Source: JBGPQJ01 sp963829485 (lineage in GTDB: Bacteria > Chloroflexota > Anaerolineae > Anaerolineales > Villigracilaceae). From it: a stretch of DNA of 64,000 nt. A program made the position numbers and the translations under genes. Shown here piece by piece: positions 52,995 through 62,213 of this stretch; position 1 is the stretch's first letter; each line of letters starts with the position of its first letter. The notes under the pieces are model-generated. The model was given only the letters and a program-made list of their open reading frames with translations, was not told the DNA's origin and did not search any database. The stretch lies in assembly GCA_963829485.1 (NCBI GenBank), contig CAWHIK010000006.1, positions 310,001 to 374,000 on the forward strand. Direction: 5' to 3'.

Positions 52995-54917
52995 TTATGC
53001 CTGCCTGAATGCCTGCAGTGTCTCAAGGTAATACTCCGGCAAGCCGATATCGTAGCGTTTTCCTTCGATCATCAGGCCGAGGAATCCGTCCTCCTGGCGC
53101 AGGCGGTCGAGGGCGGAGGTGAGCTGGAACTCGCCTCGTTCGCGGACGTTATTTTCGATGTGCTCGCGCAAATAATCGAATAACTGGGGTTTAATAATGT
53201 ATTGACCGAAAACGGTCAGGTAATCGTTAGTGGACAGTCCCGGCACACGCAGGTTGGTGCGGGCATAATCGAGAGTGGGCTTCTCTGCGAATTCGGTGAT
53301 ATTTAGAACGGATTCATCCTTCACCCAAACGCCCGTAACCGTGCCAAAGTTGCCGATCACCTCTTCGGGTGTCAGGCGCAGCCCAAGTATGCTGGTGCCG
53401 TGTTTCTGGTAGGCGTCCATCAACTGACGAGCGCATGAAGTCTCGCCTGTAGAGCGATAAATGTGGTCGCCGAGCATCAAAAGGAAAGGTTCGTTCCCGA
53501 CACTTTCGAACGCGGAATAGACCGCATGGCCGAAACCCTCCTGCGCGGTCTGGACTACGAATTTGATCCGCCGACCCATGTCGAGGATGCGCCGTGAATA
53601 ATCCTGGAACTGCCTCGGGAGCTTGTTGTAGTTCTCGATGGTGATCTGCCCATTGAAAAATGAGTTGAACTCGTCCAGGTCAGCTTCCTGAACGATGATG
53701 ACGATCTCTTCAATACCGGCATCCAGCGCTTCCTCTACGATCAACAGGATGGCCGGCTTGGCGATGCCGTCGCGATCCACGATGGGGAAGAGTTCCTTCT
53801 TGGTGGCTTTGCTGGCGGGGAACAGGCGTGTGCCGAACCCGGCTGCCGGGATGACAGCCTTGCGGACTTTCTGCTGAGGGGTGATGGTCATCTTGTAACC
53901 GGGCATGCCCAGGTCGCGCTGCAGGATCTCGATCACCGCCTGCTGGTCGGATTCGGAGCGGCAGATGAACTGGGCGGTGCCGTCGCCCTGAGACCCGACG
54001 CCCTTGCCGCCCCACACGTGCGGTTTGAGCGGCTCGTAATCGAGAATTTTATGCAGTACGGGAGAAGTCAACTCTTCAGGACAGGCCGGCATGGCGTAGC
54101 GGTCGAAGAAGGATTGCGCTTCGGTCATCAACGCTCCGAGCCGCTGTGCATCGACCTGTCGGAGCGCTTCCATTGCTTGAAGGACAACGCGCTTGTTGAT
54201 CGGTCCGAGAAGCTCCTGCACGCCATGCTCAACTTCATTCTTGGCGAAGGGATAGCAGCGGTTCAGACGGTTCAGGATCTCCATCGTGTCTTTTTTGGCT
54301 TGCAGGTCCACCAGCACGAAATATAACGGTTCGCTGACGTGCAACTCCTCGGTCTCGAGGCGGTCTCCGTCGAAGGTCATCAACACGGGGCGGTTGCCGA
54401 AAGCGCAGCCCTGGTCGAGGCGCCCGCAGCGCGAAGGGGTGGTGATCTCGCCCTGATAGGCCATTTCCATTTCGCCGCGCACCGTCAGCTTGAGGTCGTA
54501 CACGCGGTTGAAGGCGCGCGCTGCCAGCACGCAGATCGCTGCTGAAGAAGAGAGTCCCTTCTTGATGGGCAGGTCGGTCAAATAGTTGTTGATCACCAGC
54601 CCGCGGACGTGGTAATGGGTCAGCGCCTGGTAGGCGACGCCGGCGATGTAGCTCCAGTATCCGCCTTTCTGCGCTTCATCCATCAGCGTCTTTGGCTCCA
54701 TCGGAATCTCGACAGGTCCCTGCAACTGGCCGTCCGGCGATGTCGAAGTCAGGACCAGCGATGTGGGGTGCGGGGAGACTTCGGCATGGATGCCCTGGTC
54801 GGTGCCAGTGATCAGGCTGTAGCCTTTTTCAATGTCGGCGTTGATGCGTCGGTAGCCGCCTGCCCAGTCGGAGTGTTCGCCGAGCAGACAGATACGTCCG
54901 GGGACAAAGAGCTTCAT
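52995..54917 (-). CDS. Bifunctional GHMP sugar kinase / sugar-1-phosphate nucleotidyltransferase
   Basis: This 640-residue protein has residues 1-about 350 of a GHMP kinase: galactokinase-type start PGRICLLGEHSDWAGGY, ATP motif LPIKKGLSSSAAICVL, and a third motif GGKGVGSQGDGTAQF. Residues from about 360 to 640 are a GalU-like nucleotidyltransferase, RKAVIPAAGFGTRLFPASKATKKELFPI, with LMLGDHIY and EFAEKPT. In one chain it could phosphorylate a sugar at C1 and then attach a nucleotide, giving a UDP- or GDP-sugar. The sugar is not readable. It is monocistronic, and no frame break is seen. Confidence 0.88.
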   Translation of the reverse strand: MKLFVPGRICLLGEHSDWAGGYRRINADIEKGYSLITGTDQGIHAEVSPHPTSLVLTSTSPDGQLQGPVEIPMEPKTLMDEAQKGGYWSYIAGVAYQALTHYHVRGLVINNYLTDLPIKKGLSSSAAICVLAARAFNRVYDLKLTVRGEMEMAYQGEITTPSRCGRLDQGCAFGNRPVLMTFDGDRLETEELHVSEPLYFVLVDLQAKKDTMEILNRLNRCYPFAKNEVEHGVQELLGPINKRVVLQAMEALRQVDAQRLGALMTEAQSFFDRYAMPACPEELTSPVLHKILDYEPLKPHVWGGKGVGSQGDGTAQFICRSESDQQAVIEILQRDLGMPGYKMTITPQQKVRKAVIPAAGFGTRLFPASKATKKELFPIVDRDGIAKPAILLIVEEALDAGIEEIVIIVQEADLDEFNSFFNGQITIENYNKLPRQFQDYSRRILDMGRRIKFVVQTAQEGFGHAVYSAFESVGNEPFLLMLGDHIYRSTGETSCARQLMDAYQKHGTSILGLRLTPEEVIGNFGTVTGVWVKDESVLNITEFAEKPTLDYARTNLRVPGLSTNDYLTVFGQYIIKPQLFDYLREHIENNVRERGEFQLTSALDRLRQEDGFLGLMIEGKRYDIGLPEYYLETLQAFRQA

Positions 54918-54980
54918 GAGGACCTCGGGAATAATGTAATTTGTTCTTGATTATAAATTGGATTAACGATGAAAGATGAT

Positions 54981-55409
54981 TTACTTATCGAACCACAACC
55001 CGCTGATTTGATGAGGTTCGGCAGCGCGGAACACAACGCGCATGGTCACATTGTCATCTTTCTCAAAGACGGTTTTATAGTTCACAGAATAGAAATCACC
55101 CTGCTGAACCACGCTGTTTACTTCGCGCGAAATATAGGGACCCAATTTGGCATCCCTTTCCGTCTTAAAAGCGTCGTACTTGGAGCTGCTCATGGCGGTT
55201 AGCATCGCTTCATCGAAATCCTTCGAGAATAACGCATAGTCGTTCGCATTCATCCCCGCCATTAAATTGTCCGTTTTCTCTTCGCTGAAGGCAAGTATCG
55301 CCTCCTGGTCTGTGCCTGTCAGAACGGTATTCTGGGACGCACATCCGGAAAGCAGGCTGAAGGCAAACACGACTGTCAGGGTAATTAGGATCATTCTTTC
55401 GTTTTTCAT
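54981..55409 (-). CDS. Lipoprotein, DUF3887-like
   Basis: This 142-residue protein has a lipoprotein signal: a hydrophobic core (ILITLTVVFAFSLL) and a lipobox LLSGC with the lipidated Cys near residue 23. The mature part has a cystatin/NTF2-like pattern (FSKDFDEAMLTAMSSSKYDAFKTERDAKLG), seen in DUF3887 proteins. It is probably attached to the outer face of the cytoplasmic membrane. Function unknown. Ribosome site AGGAAAATCAT precedes the ATG. It lies 19 bases downstream of the esterase gene. Confidence 0.75.
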   Translation of the reverse strand: MKNERMILITLTVVFAFSLLSGCASQNTVLTGTDQEAILAFSEEKTDNLMAGMNANDYALFSKDFDEAMLTAMSSSKYDAFKTERDAKLGPYISREVNSVVQQGDFYSVNYKTVFEKDDNVTMRVVFRAAEPHQISGLWFDK

Positions 55410-55428
55410 ATGATTTTCCTTTCTTGTT

Positions 55429-56358
55429 TCAGTCTGAAACCGCCTCCAGTGGATGCTTCTGGAAGAATTCCCACATCACTTTCGTCGCATCGATATCCTG
55501 CGTCGTGTGGCCGACGAGGCGTTGCGGGAGATAACCTCCGCCTGGCCACGAATGCCCACCTTCGTCGATGGTGTAGAAGATCACTTCAGCATCCTCCGAA
55601 CAGTTTTCGTGGCGGATACCGCCGACTTCCCCAGCGGCGGGGATTTCAACCGCTTTGCTGTCACACCCGTTGTGCCGGGCAAAATCTGCGACCCAAGAGG
55701 GGACGGGCGGAAAATTGAAGCGCGAATCATCGACCAGGCCACCCATGTAAGGGACGATCGGGTCGGCGGTACCATGAAAAATTATTGCCGGAACCGGGCG
55801 TGCTGACGGGCAATCTTTCCATGAAAAAGAATACGCCCCGGCGACACTCCCCATCGCAGCAATGCGGTCCGACAGTTCGCACGCCAGCAGGGAGGACATC
55901 CCTCCGCCGTTCGACAATCCATTGACGTAGATGCGGCTCGGGTCGATGGCATAGTCTTGTTCCAGTTGGTCGATCAGGTCGGACATGAAGGTCACGTCGG
56001 GAGAAGGGGTACCATCTGCTTGAAGGTCTGTCCGCCAGCGCTTGGGAAAGCCGATACCGCCCGGGTGAACGACGATAAATCCGTATTGGTCGGCAAGCTC
56101 CGTCCACCCGGTGAGTTGACTCTGGTGAGCTGGCCATTGGGCGAATCCATGCAGGCTGATGACCAGCGGTGTTGGTGTGGACGGGTCGTAACTCTCAGGT
56201 ACGTAAAGAAGGTAGCGGCGCTCTTCCCCCGAACTGACGATGCGGCCGTTGGTTGTATCCGACATGCGGAAGACGATCCAGCCGGTGAGCAGCAGGAGAA
56301 GCGCAAAACCGAGTATGCCCAGGATGATCCCAAGGAACCACTTGAGAAATTTCTTCAT
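55429..56358 (-). CDS. Polyhydroxybutyrate depolymerase-like esterase (LpqC type)
   Basis: From the ATG at 56358 the protein is 309 residues. A hydrophobic N-terminus (FLGIILGILGFALLLLLTGWIVF) anchors or exports it. The alpha/beta-hydrolase core has LVISLHGFAQWP, the nucleophile in VNGLSNGGGMS, an Asp in HGTADPIVPYMGG, and the His in DEGGHSWPGGGY. It fits the esterase-PHB/feruloyl esterase family. Natural substrate unknown. GGAGG precedes the chosen start; the frame is open to 56457 but that part has no known pattern. Convergent with nothing, it precedes a DUF3887 lipoprotein. Confidence 0.88.
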   Translation of the reverse strand: MKKFLKWFLGIILGILGFALLLLLTGWIVFRMSDTTNGRIVSSGEERRYLLYVPESYDPSTPTPLVISLHGFAQWPAHQSQLTGWTELADQYGFIVVHPGGIGFPKRWRTDLQADGTPSPDVTFMSDLIDQLEQDYAIDPSRIYVNGLSNGGGMSSLLACELSDRIAAMGSVAGAYSFSWKDCPSARPVPAIIFHGTADPIVPYMGGLVDDSRFNFPPVPSWVADFARHNGCDSKAVEIPAAGEVGGIRHENCSEDAEVIFYTIDEGGHSWPGGGYLPQRLVGHTTQDIDATKVMWEFFQKHPLEAVSD

Positions 56359-56568
56359 GGAACGGAGACCTCCGAACAATTCAAATTTTTCCCCAGGCGC
56401 TATTTGCCTGTCTCGCCCATGAGCTCCTACCCCCAAAGTGACTCGACCCGTGCACAAAGAGCTTCATGTGGACATCATTAGGCAGGCTAGGAATATTATT
56501 GATTATAAGTTGATAATAATGGATTTTCCATGTTTTGTAATCCAAAGCAGAGCCTGACATATTTGTAA

Positions 56569-56597
56569 TTGAATAATGTCGTAAAAATCGCTATACT
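56569..56597 (+). promoter_or_regulatory. Candidate promoter of the lipoprotein at 56628
   Basis: TTGAAT at 56569-56574 and TATACT at 56592-56597 are 17 bases apart, about 24 bases before a ribosome site AAGGGG. Confidence 0.6.
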
Positions 56598-56627
56598 AAC
56601 TAAAAACCAATCCAGAAAGGGGTGGAA

Positions 56628-57431
56628 ATGGATACCATAAACAAACACCGGTTTTTGATAAGCCTTGTCATTTTGATCACCGTGACCTTGGCCTGTAGTC
56701 TAGTTTCTGGTGGCGCACAAGTCTCACCCCAGGTATCACCTGAACAACCGACCGAGCCGCCTCCACCCCAGCCATCGGATGTTCCCAGTTCGGATGATCT
56801 GTCTCAACCGGAAGCGACGTCCGAAATTGTGCAGCCATTGAAACCGTCGCTCCCCGCTGCTACGGAAGAACCCCCGTACTACTTCACGGAAGAGTTTGAT
56901 GAAGATCCTTATCCTGATTGGGGTCTGTATGTGATATCAGGCGATGAAAACAAGCTGACCACTTATTTTGACAATAGCATGATGTTTTATGAATTGGACG
57001 GCCCGGATATTTATGCCTATTATATTTTCGAGGTCTACAGCTACGAAGATGTGAGCCTGGAGCTTGAGGCGGAGAATTTCGGACTTAATAAGAATAATGT
57101 GAGCCTTGTGTGCCGTCAATATGATGTCGAATGGTATGAGTTCAGTGTAGAAAGCGGCGGGTTGTGGTATTTGTACGCGCACGATGACGATGGTTTTAAT
57201 ATACTCGGTAGCGGCGGCACCAAACTTCTCAATTTAGGCAAGGAAGTCAACGATTATGGTATGACCTGCCAGGGCAATACCATCACGATGTTCATCAATG
57301 GCACCGAAATAAAGTCGATCACGGACAATACCTACAAGTTCGGCGAAGGTGCTGTAGGGTTCAATATCTCTTCCCTGGATATTTATCCGATTGAAATCGG
57401 TGTTGATTGGATGGAAATTAGCGAACCCTAG
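56628..57431 (+). CDS. Lipoprotein with Pro-rich linker and concanavalin-like C-terminal domain
   Basis: From the ATG at 56628 (AAGGGG upstream) the protein is 267 residues. Its signal ends in VTLACS, a lipobox with Cys near residue 23. A Pro/Glu/Ser-rich linker follows, to about residue 85. The C-terminal 180 residues (FTEEFDEDPYPDWGLYV, SLVCRQYDVEWYEFSV, and GAVGFNISS) read like a jelly-roll/DUF1080-type fold seen in sugar-binding domains. It is probably surface-exposed. No catalytic site is evident. It has its own promoter and terminator. Confidence 0.7.
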   Translation: MDTINKHRFLISLVILITVTLACSLVSGGAQVSPQVSPEQPTEPPPPQPSDVPSSDDLSQPEATSEIVQPLKPSLPAATEEPPYYFTEEFDEDPYPDWGLYVISGDENKLTTYFDNSMMFYELDGPDIYAYYIFEVYSYEDVSLELEAENFGLNKNNVSLVCRQYDVEWYEFSVESGGLWYLYAHDDDGFNILGSGGTKLLNLGKEVNDYGMTCQGNTITMFINGTEIKSITDNTYKFGEGAVGFNISSLDIYPIEIGVDWMEISEP

Positions 57432-57464
57432 AACGCTGTACGAAAAATCCAACCATTTTTCCGT

Positions 57465-57506
57465 ACCACCGATCATGAGTTTGTTCTGATTGGTGGTATT
57501 GTTTTT
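57465..57506 (+). terminator. Terminator of the lipoprotein gene
   Basis: ACCACCGATCA (57465-57475) pairs with TGATTGGTGGT (57487-57497) with one G-U pair, and T5 follows at 57502-57506. The remaining 57507-57616 contains only the tRNA terminator. Confidence 0.75.
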
Positions 57507-57574
57507 ATTTGTCCGTGGCGGAAAAGAATCCATCGACCTCTCGTTCTCTTCGTTCCGTGGACATTGTTCAGTGT

Positions 57575-57608
57575 AAAAAATAACCAGTCCTCGGCGTAAG
57601 GACTGGTT
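57575..57608 (-). terminator. Terminator of the tRNA-Val gene
   Basis: AACCAGTCCT (57582-57591) pairs with 57599-57608, and A6 at 57575-57580 reads as T6 on the minus strand. Confidence 0.85.
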
Positions 57609-57617
57609 CACCCGTAA

Positions 57618-57694
57618 TGGTGGGCGCGGAGGGACTCGAACCCCCGACCTCTTGTGTGTGATACAAGCGCTCTAACCAACTGAGCTACGCGCCC
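57618..57694 (-). tRNA. tRNA-Val (anticodon CAC)
   Basis: On the minus strand a full cloverleaf is visible: acceptor GGGCGCG pairs with CGCGCCC, D arm AGCTCAGTTGGTTAGAGC, anticodon stem CTTGT/ACAAG around ATCACAC (anticodon CAC), and T arm GGGGGTTCGAGTCCC. The discriminator A and an encoded CCA end follow. It reads GUG codons. Confidence 0.95.
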
Positions 57695-57816
57695 GCGCGG
57701 GCAGGATTATAGTCCAGGTGGGAGGTTTTTTCAAGTCGCAAGAGTGATTTTCTGCCCTCCCGAATAAGGACGAATGACCAATGGGAAGTCTGACCGGTTG
57801 GGATTAGAATGACTCT

Positions 57817-59568
57817 GTGAAACCTTTCCAACTGATCTTCACTTACGCTAAAAGATATAAGTTCGCGCTCATCGTCACCACCCTAAGCATGCTGGGTCTG
57901 GTCGGGCTGTCGCTTCTGATCCCCTGGGCGATCAAGCTGCTGGTGGATACGATCACCGCGCCAGGCGCCTCCATGGCGGATATGCCTTATGTGACCCGAC
58001 TGACCGTGATCGTGCTTCTGGTTTTCATCGCGCGAGCCGGTCTCCAGTTTGTACGTTCCTACGAGGCGCATGTCGCCGGCTGGGGCGTTGTGGCGGACGT
58101 CCGCAAGTACATCTATGACCACATGCAGCGCCTATCCCTGCGCTTTTATGAAGACAAGCAGGTGGGGCAGCTGATGTCCAACGTGGTCAATGACACCGAC
58201 CTGTTCGAGCAATTTATCGCGCATGCCCTGCCGGACGTGGTGGTCAATGCGGTGACGCTTATCGCGGTGACGGCGGTCCTGTTCTCCCTGAACTGGCAGC
58301 TGGCGCTCCTCAGCCTGATTCCCATCCCGCTGGTGATTGCGTCCCTGCGGGTGTACGCCAAATACGTCCGCCCGGCTTTTCGGAACCGGCAGCAGCAGCT
58401 CGGCGACCTGAACGCGCTGCTTAACGACAACCTGGCCGGCATCCGCGAGATCAAATCCTTCACCCGCGAAGATGACGAATCCCAGCGGGTGTACAACCGC
58501 ATCGACAACTACCGCACATCCCTGCTCAAGGCGCTGCGCCTGATGGCCATCTTCCAGCCCTTTGTGGATTTCACTTCATCACTCGGGACGTTGATCGTCA
58601 TATTCTTCGGCGGGATGCTCGCCTTGCAGGGGACGATGCCCGTTTCTGTGCTGGTGGCGTTTTTCCTCTACCTGGAGAGTTTTTACGCGCCTGTCCGCAA
58701 CCTGAGCGGTGCGTGGGAGGCGGTGCAGTCATCCCTGGCAGGCGCGGACCGGCTCTCAGGCTTGCTGGCTGAGCCGCAGGAGCCCCAGAACCTGCGCGGC
58801 GCGGAATCGGTGAGAGGCAGGGCGGAGGGGACCATCGTTTTCGACCACGTCAACTTCGAATACATCAAGGATGTGCCGGTGCTGGAGGACATCACGCTGG
58901 AGATCCCCGCCCGATCGGTGCTGGCGCTGGTCGGACCGACCGGGGTGGGCAAATCCACACTGGTCAGCCTGATCCCCCGCTTCTACGATGTGACCTCGGG
59001 CAGCATCCATCTCGACGGGCGTGACCTGCAGGAATACACCCTCGACAGTCTGCGCGGGCAGATAAGCATCGTGCTGCAGGACGTTTTCCTGTTCTATGGG
59101 ACGGTGCGCGATAACCTGCTGTTCGGCCGCCCCAGTGCCAGCGACGCGGAAGTCGAAGCTGCTGCCATGGCCGCAAACGCGCACGAATTCATTTCCGATT
59201 TACCGGATGGTTACGATACCTTGATTGGCGAGCGAGGCGTCAAGCTCTCGGGCGGACAAAAACAGCGCCTGTCCATTGCGCGCGCCATTCTAAAAGACGC
59301 GCCTATCCTGATTCTCGATGAAGCCACCTCCTCCGTGGACACCGAGATGGAGATGCTCATCCAACAGGCGATTGAGCGGCTGATGAAAGGGCGCACGACC
59401 ATTGTCATCGCACACCGCCTGTCCACCGTACGTAACGCCGACAAGATCGTGGTGCTGGACGAGAAGTCCATCCTCGAGATGGGCACGCATGCCGAGTTGA
59501 TCCAGAAAAACGGATTATACAAACGGTTGTACACTGTACAACAGGAACTGGCACCCATCGAAAACTGA
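57817..59568 (+). CDS. ABC transporter, fused membrane and ATPase domains (MsbA/LmrA type)
   Basis: This 583-residue half-transporter has six membrane helices in the first about 310 residues. An ATPase domain follows with Walker A GPTGVGKST, signature LSGGQKQRL, Walker B ILILDEATSSVD and switch His in IVIAHRLST. As a type-IV exporter (ABCB-like) it would work as a homodimer or with a partner. Drugs and lipids are usual substrates, and no specific one is indicated. It starts at a GTG with no good ribosome site. It is near a tRNA gene but shows no sign of integration. Confidence 0.94.
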   Translation: MKPFQLIFTYAKRYKFALIVTTLSMLGLVGLSLLIPWAIKLLVDTITAPGASMADMPYVTRLTVIVLLVFIARAGLQFVRSYEAHVAGWGVVADVRKYIYDHMQRLSLRFYEDKQVGQLMSNVVNDTDLFEQFIAHALPDVVVNAVTLIAVTAVLFSLNWQLALLSLIPIPLVIASLRVYAKYVRPAFRNRQQQLGDLNALLNDNLAGIREIKSFTREDDESQRVYNRIDNYRTSLLKALRLMAIFQPFVDFTSSLGTLIVIFFGGMLALQGTMPVSVLVAFFLYLESFYAPVRNLSGAWEAVQSSLAGADRLSGLLAEPQEPQNLRGAESVRGRAEGTIVFDHVNFEYIKDVPVLEDITLEIPARSVLALVGPTGVGKSTLVSLIPRFYDVTSGSIHLDGRDLQEYTLDSLRGQISIVLQDVFLFYGTVRDNLLFGRPSASDAEVEAAAMAANAHEFISDLPDGYDTLIGERGVKLSGGQKQRLSIARAILKDAPILILDEATSSVDTEMEMLIQQAIERLMKGRTTIVIAHRLSTVRNADKIVVLDEKSILEMGTHAELIQKNGLYKRLYTVQQELAPIEN

Positions 59569-59656
59569 ACCATATTTTAGAATTAAAAAGAACCACCAGT
59601 CGTACTCAACTGGCAGCTCTTCTCTAATCTCTTTTTATTATTAACTAACATCCAAT

Positions 59657-60867
59657 TTACGGCGGCGGGAGGAAATCCCAGGGATTGACCTTGCCGGCGC
59701 TTGTGTTCATCAGCTCGAAGTGCAGGTGCGAGCCCGAGGAGTTGCCCGTATTTCCCAGTGAGCCAATCACCGCGCCCTGGCCCGACACTCTCGCCGCACA
59801 CGACTGCGATGGAGCTCATGTGGGCGTACAGCGACTGCCAGCCGTTGCCGTGGTCGATCATCACCATGTAGCCGTAGCCGTAATCATTCCAGCCTGAGTA
59901 GACGATTACACCCGCGTCAGTGGCGTACAACGGGTCCCCGGTATCGCCGGCGATATCGATGCCGCGATGGTTGGCATCAGGGCTGTAGTCGAAGCCAGAC
60001 AAGTAATGGCTGGAAGTAGGCCAGATAAAGGATCCATAGCCAACTGCTCCGTCGGTTATCTTTCCACAAGCGCCGGCGCCCAGAACGCGGGCGATACCCG
60101 GATTGGTGCGCGTCACGCCGATCGGTGCGCTCCATGATATGAACTGGCGCTCACCGCCAGGGACGATAAGCCAGGTGCCAGGCCTTGATGTTGGGGTTGG
60201 CGAAGTCGCCTACGGATTCGAGGGTCAGATCGTTTGCAGGAAAATTGATGATGTCTTCTGGTTTGACTCCGAAGAATTCGGCGACGCCGTTCATTCCGTC
60301 GCCGGGCTGCCATTCATAGTAGGTCCCATCCATAGGAAGGATATTCAATTTCTGCCCCGGGCGCAGGTTGTGCGGGTCGTCCCGCAGTATATAATAGTTA
60401 CCCCACAAAATGGTCGTCGCATCGAGACCGAATTTCTCGCCGATGCCGATCACCGTGTCGCCGGTCTGGACTTCGTATTGCGTGATCTCCTGCCTGGGCC
60501 GATCTGGGATGATGGTATGCATGTTCGCTTCGCGGCGGATTCCCACCAGCGAATCGAGCGGCGTCTGAGGAATTTCGTTCACAGAAACGGCAGGTGTAGG
60601 CGTGGGTTCCGCTGCGAGGGCGGAATCCGGTCCATTTATCGATAGAGTGTCCGCGTAGAAGGTGCGCAGAAGCCAGACCACGCCAAGCACCAGCACGATG
60701 AAGGCTGCCGTCGTCCCGATGCGGACCATGGTCTCGCCCAGGCCGATGTTGGTGAGGGTTTCAACCCATCGTGCTATGAAATTTGGCCTGGGTTCGGGAA
60801 TCTGGGTCGGCTCAGTCCCTTCCCCCTGGGCAGGCCGGTTGAAATCTTCCGGGGAATTGTTTTCCAT
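59657..60867 (-). CDS. LysM-M23 peptidoglycan peptidase with membrane anchor (two frame breaks)
   Basis: Two indels (an extra base near 60166-60171 and an extra C at 59781-59783) split one protein of about 402 residues. The N-terminal cytosolic part has a membrane helix (TTAAFIVLVLGVVWLLRTFYA), then LysM repeats (YEVQTGDTVIGIGEKFG and YEWQPGDGMNGVAEFFG). An M23 domain follows with HRGIDIAGDTGDPLYA, YGYMVMIDHGNGWQSLYAHM and, after restoring the frame, GSHLHFEL. The zinc ligands His-x-Asp and HLH are present. The enzyme should cut peptidoglycan peptides outside the membrane. The stop is at 59657. Confidence 0.85.
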
Positions 60868-60941
60868 TTTTTCCTGATTTTTCCTACTGGGGAATCATCA
60901 TATCATGCGGTCTTGACGGGCGTCAAGCGCGCTGCCCTGCG

Positions 60942-62213
60942 TTATACCGTCAATTTCCTTAATGATGGATTAGAAATATGAATGGCTCCAGCGGCGACCA
61001 GGCAGACCAGTCCGCAAACCAGCGCTGTGGTGGAGATTCCAGCCTGCTGGGCGAGCCACCCGACGAACAAGCTCCCGAAGGGAGCCACTCCCTGAAGCGC
61101 CCACAAATAGGAGCTGAATACGCGTCCGCGAAGAGCATTGGGCACGATTAATTGAATGAGCACATTCATCGTGTTGAGCTGGGTTACCGTACCCCACCCC
61201 AGGATGAACATCAGCACCAGGGAAGGAGTCAGCTTTACGACCTGCGAAAGACCGATCAGCGCGAAAATAAAGGCGAATTGACCGATGGTCATCAGCAGCC
61301 CCTTGCGCCTGAAACCGCTGAAAGTCGCAAGGATGAGGGCGGCAGTCAGGGCACCGAGACCCTGCAGCATGTACATGGCGCTGGTCCGCGCCGCGATGGC
61401 GGTATCAGTCTGACCGGTCACGTAAAGTACGTCCCGCGCAAAGGCTGGGATCTGCTGCCCGAACGGGAATCCGAAAAATCCGAGAAGTGCAGCAAGCAGG
61501 ATGATCAGCGCAAGGGCGGAGTTCCTAACAATATAGCGCTGTCCTTCTTTGAATTCTTCCCAGTAGTGCCGAGTCTCTCCCTTGGTATCGGCTTGAGCAA
61601 CTTTGTAGGGGGTTTTCACAAAGAATAAACTGATGATGACGAACAGGAAACTCAAACCATTTAGGAAGAAAGCCCAACCTTCACCACCACCCTCGAATGC
61701 CAATAGGAATGGCGCAAACAACAGCGGTCCCAGCACACGCGCCGCGTTAAAGATAGTCGCTTGAAGGGCGATGGCATTGGGCAGGGCAGGTTTGCCGACC
61801 AGTTCCACCAGCATGGCCTGCCGGGCGGTGATCTCGATGGCGTTCGCCGTGCCGAGAACGAAAGCCAGGACGATGATTTGCCAGACCTCGATTCGTCCGG
61901 ACAGGGTGAGAAAAGCCAGGGTGAAAGCTTGCACCATCATCACGGTCTGAAGTACGATGACCGTCTTGCGCTTGTCCAGCCGTTCGATCAGAACCCCTGC
62001 GGGCAGAGCCAGAAAAAGCGTGGGCACCGTCGCGGCGAAACCGATCAACCCCAGGGCGAAGGGGGAATTCGTCATCCGGTAGGTAAGATAGGGCAGGGTC
62101 GTGCTCTGCATCCAAGTACCGATAAGCGAGACGAACTGCCCGACCCAAAAGATTAAGAAGTCGCGGGAGGCGAGTGCAGGGTATCGGTGAGCAACAGCTA
62201 ATTTAAACGACAT
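60942..62213 (-). CDS. MFS transporter (MFS_3/EntS-like)
   Basis: This 423-residue protein has 12 predicted helices and starts LASRDFLIFWVGQFVSLIGTWMQ, typical of the MFS_3 (enterobactin/macrolide-efflux type) group. ALPAGVLIERLDKRKTVIV is the loop 2-3 signature. Its substrate is unknown. Its start codon lies within the end of the SRAP gene (11-base overlap), so the two are co-translated from one mRNA. Confidence 0.92.
   Translation of the reverse strand: MSFKLAVAHRYPALASRDFLIFWVGQFVSLIGTWMQSTTLPYLTYRMTNSPFALGLIGFAATVPTLFLALPAGVLIERLDKRKTVIVLQTVMMVQAFTLAFLTLSGRIEVWQIIVLAFVLGTANAIEITARQAMLVELVGKPALPNAIALQATIFNAARVLGPLLFAPFLLAFEGGGEGWAFFLNGLSFLFVIISLFFVKTPYKVAQADTKGETRHYWEEFKEGQRYIVRNSALALIILLAALLGFFGFPFGQQIPAFARDVLYVTGQTDTAIAARTSAMYMLQGLGALTAALILATFSGFRRKGLLMTIGQFAFIFALIGLSQVVKLTPSLVLMFILGWGTVTQLNTMNVLIQLIVPNALRGRVFSSYLWALQGVAPFGSLFVGWLAQQAGISTTALVCGLVCLVAAGAIHISNPSLRKLTV

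Noticed and set aside
54918..54980. selC (tRNA-Sec) in short gaps
   Set aside because: No long-extra-arm tRNA with a TCA anticodon was found in this or any other spacer of the window.
57431..57817. Integration site next to the tRNA-Val gene
   Set aside because: No integrase, no repeated tRNA 3' end and no compositional change are visible on either side.
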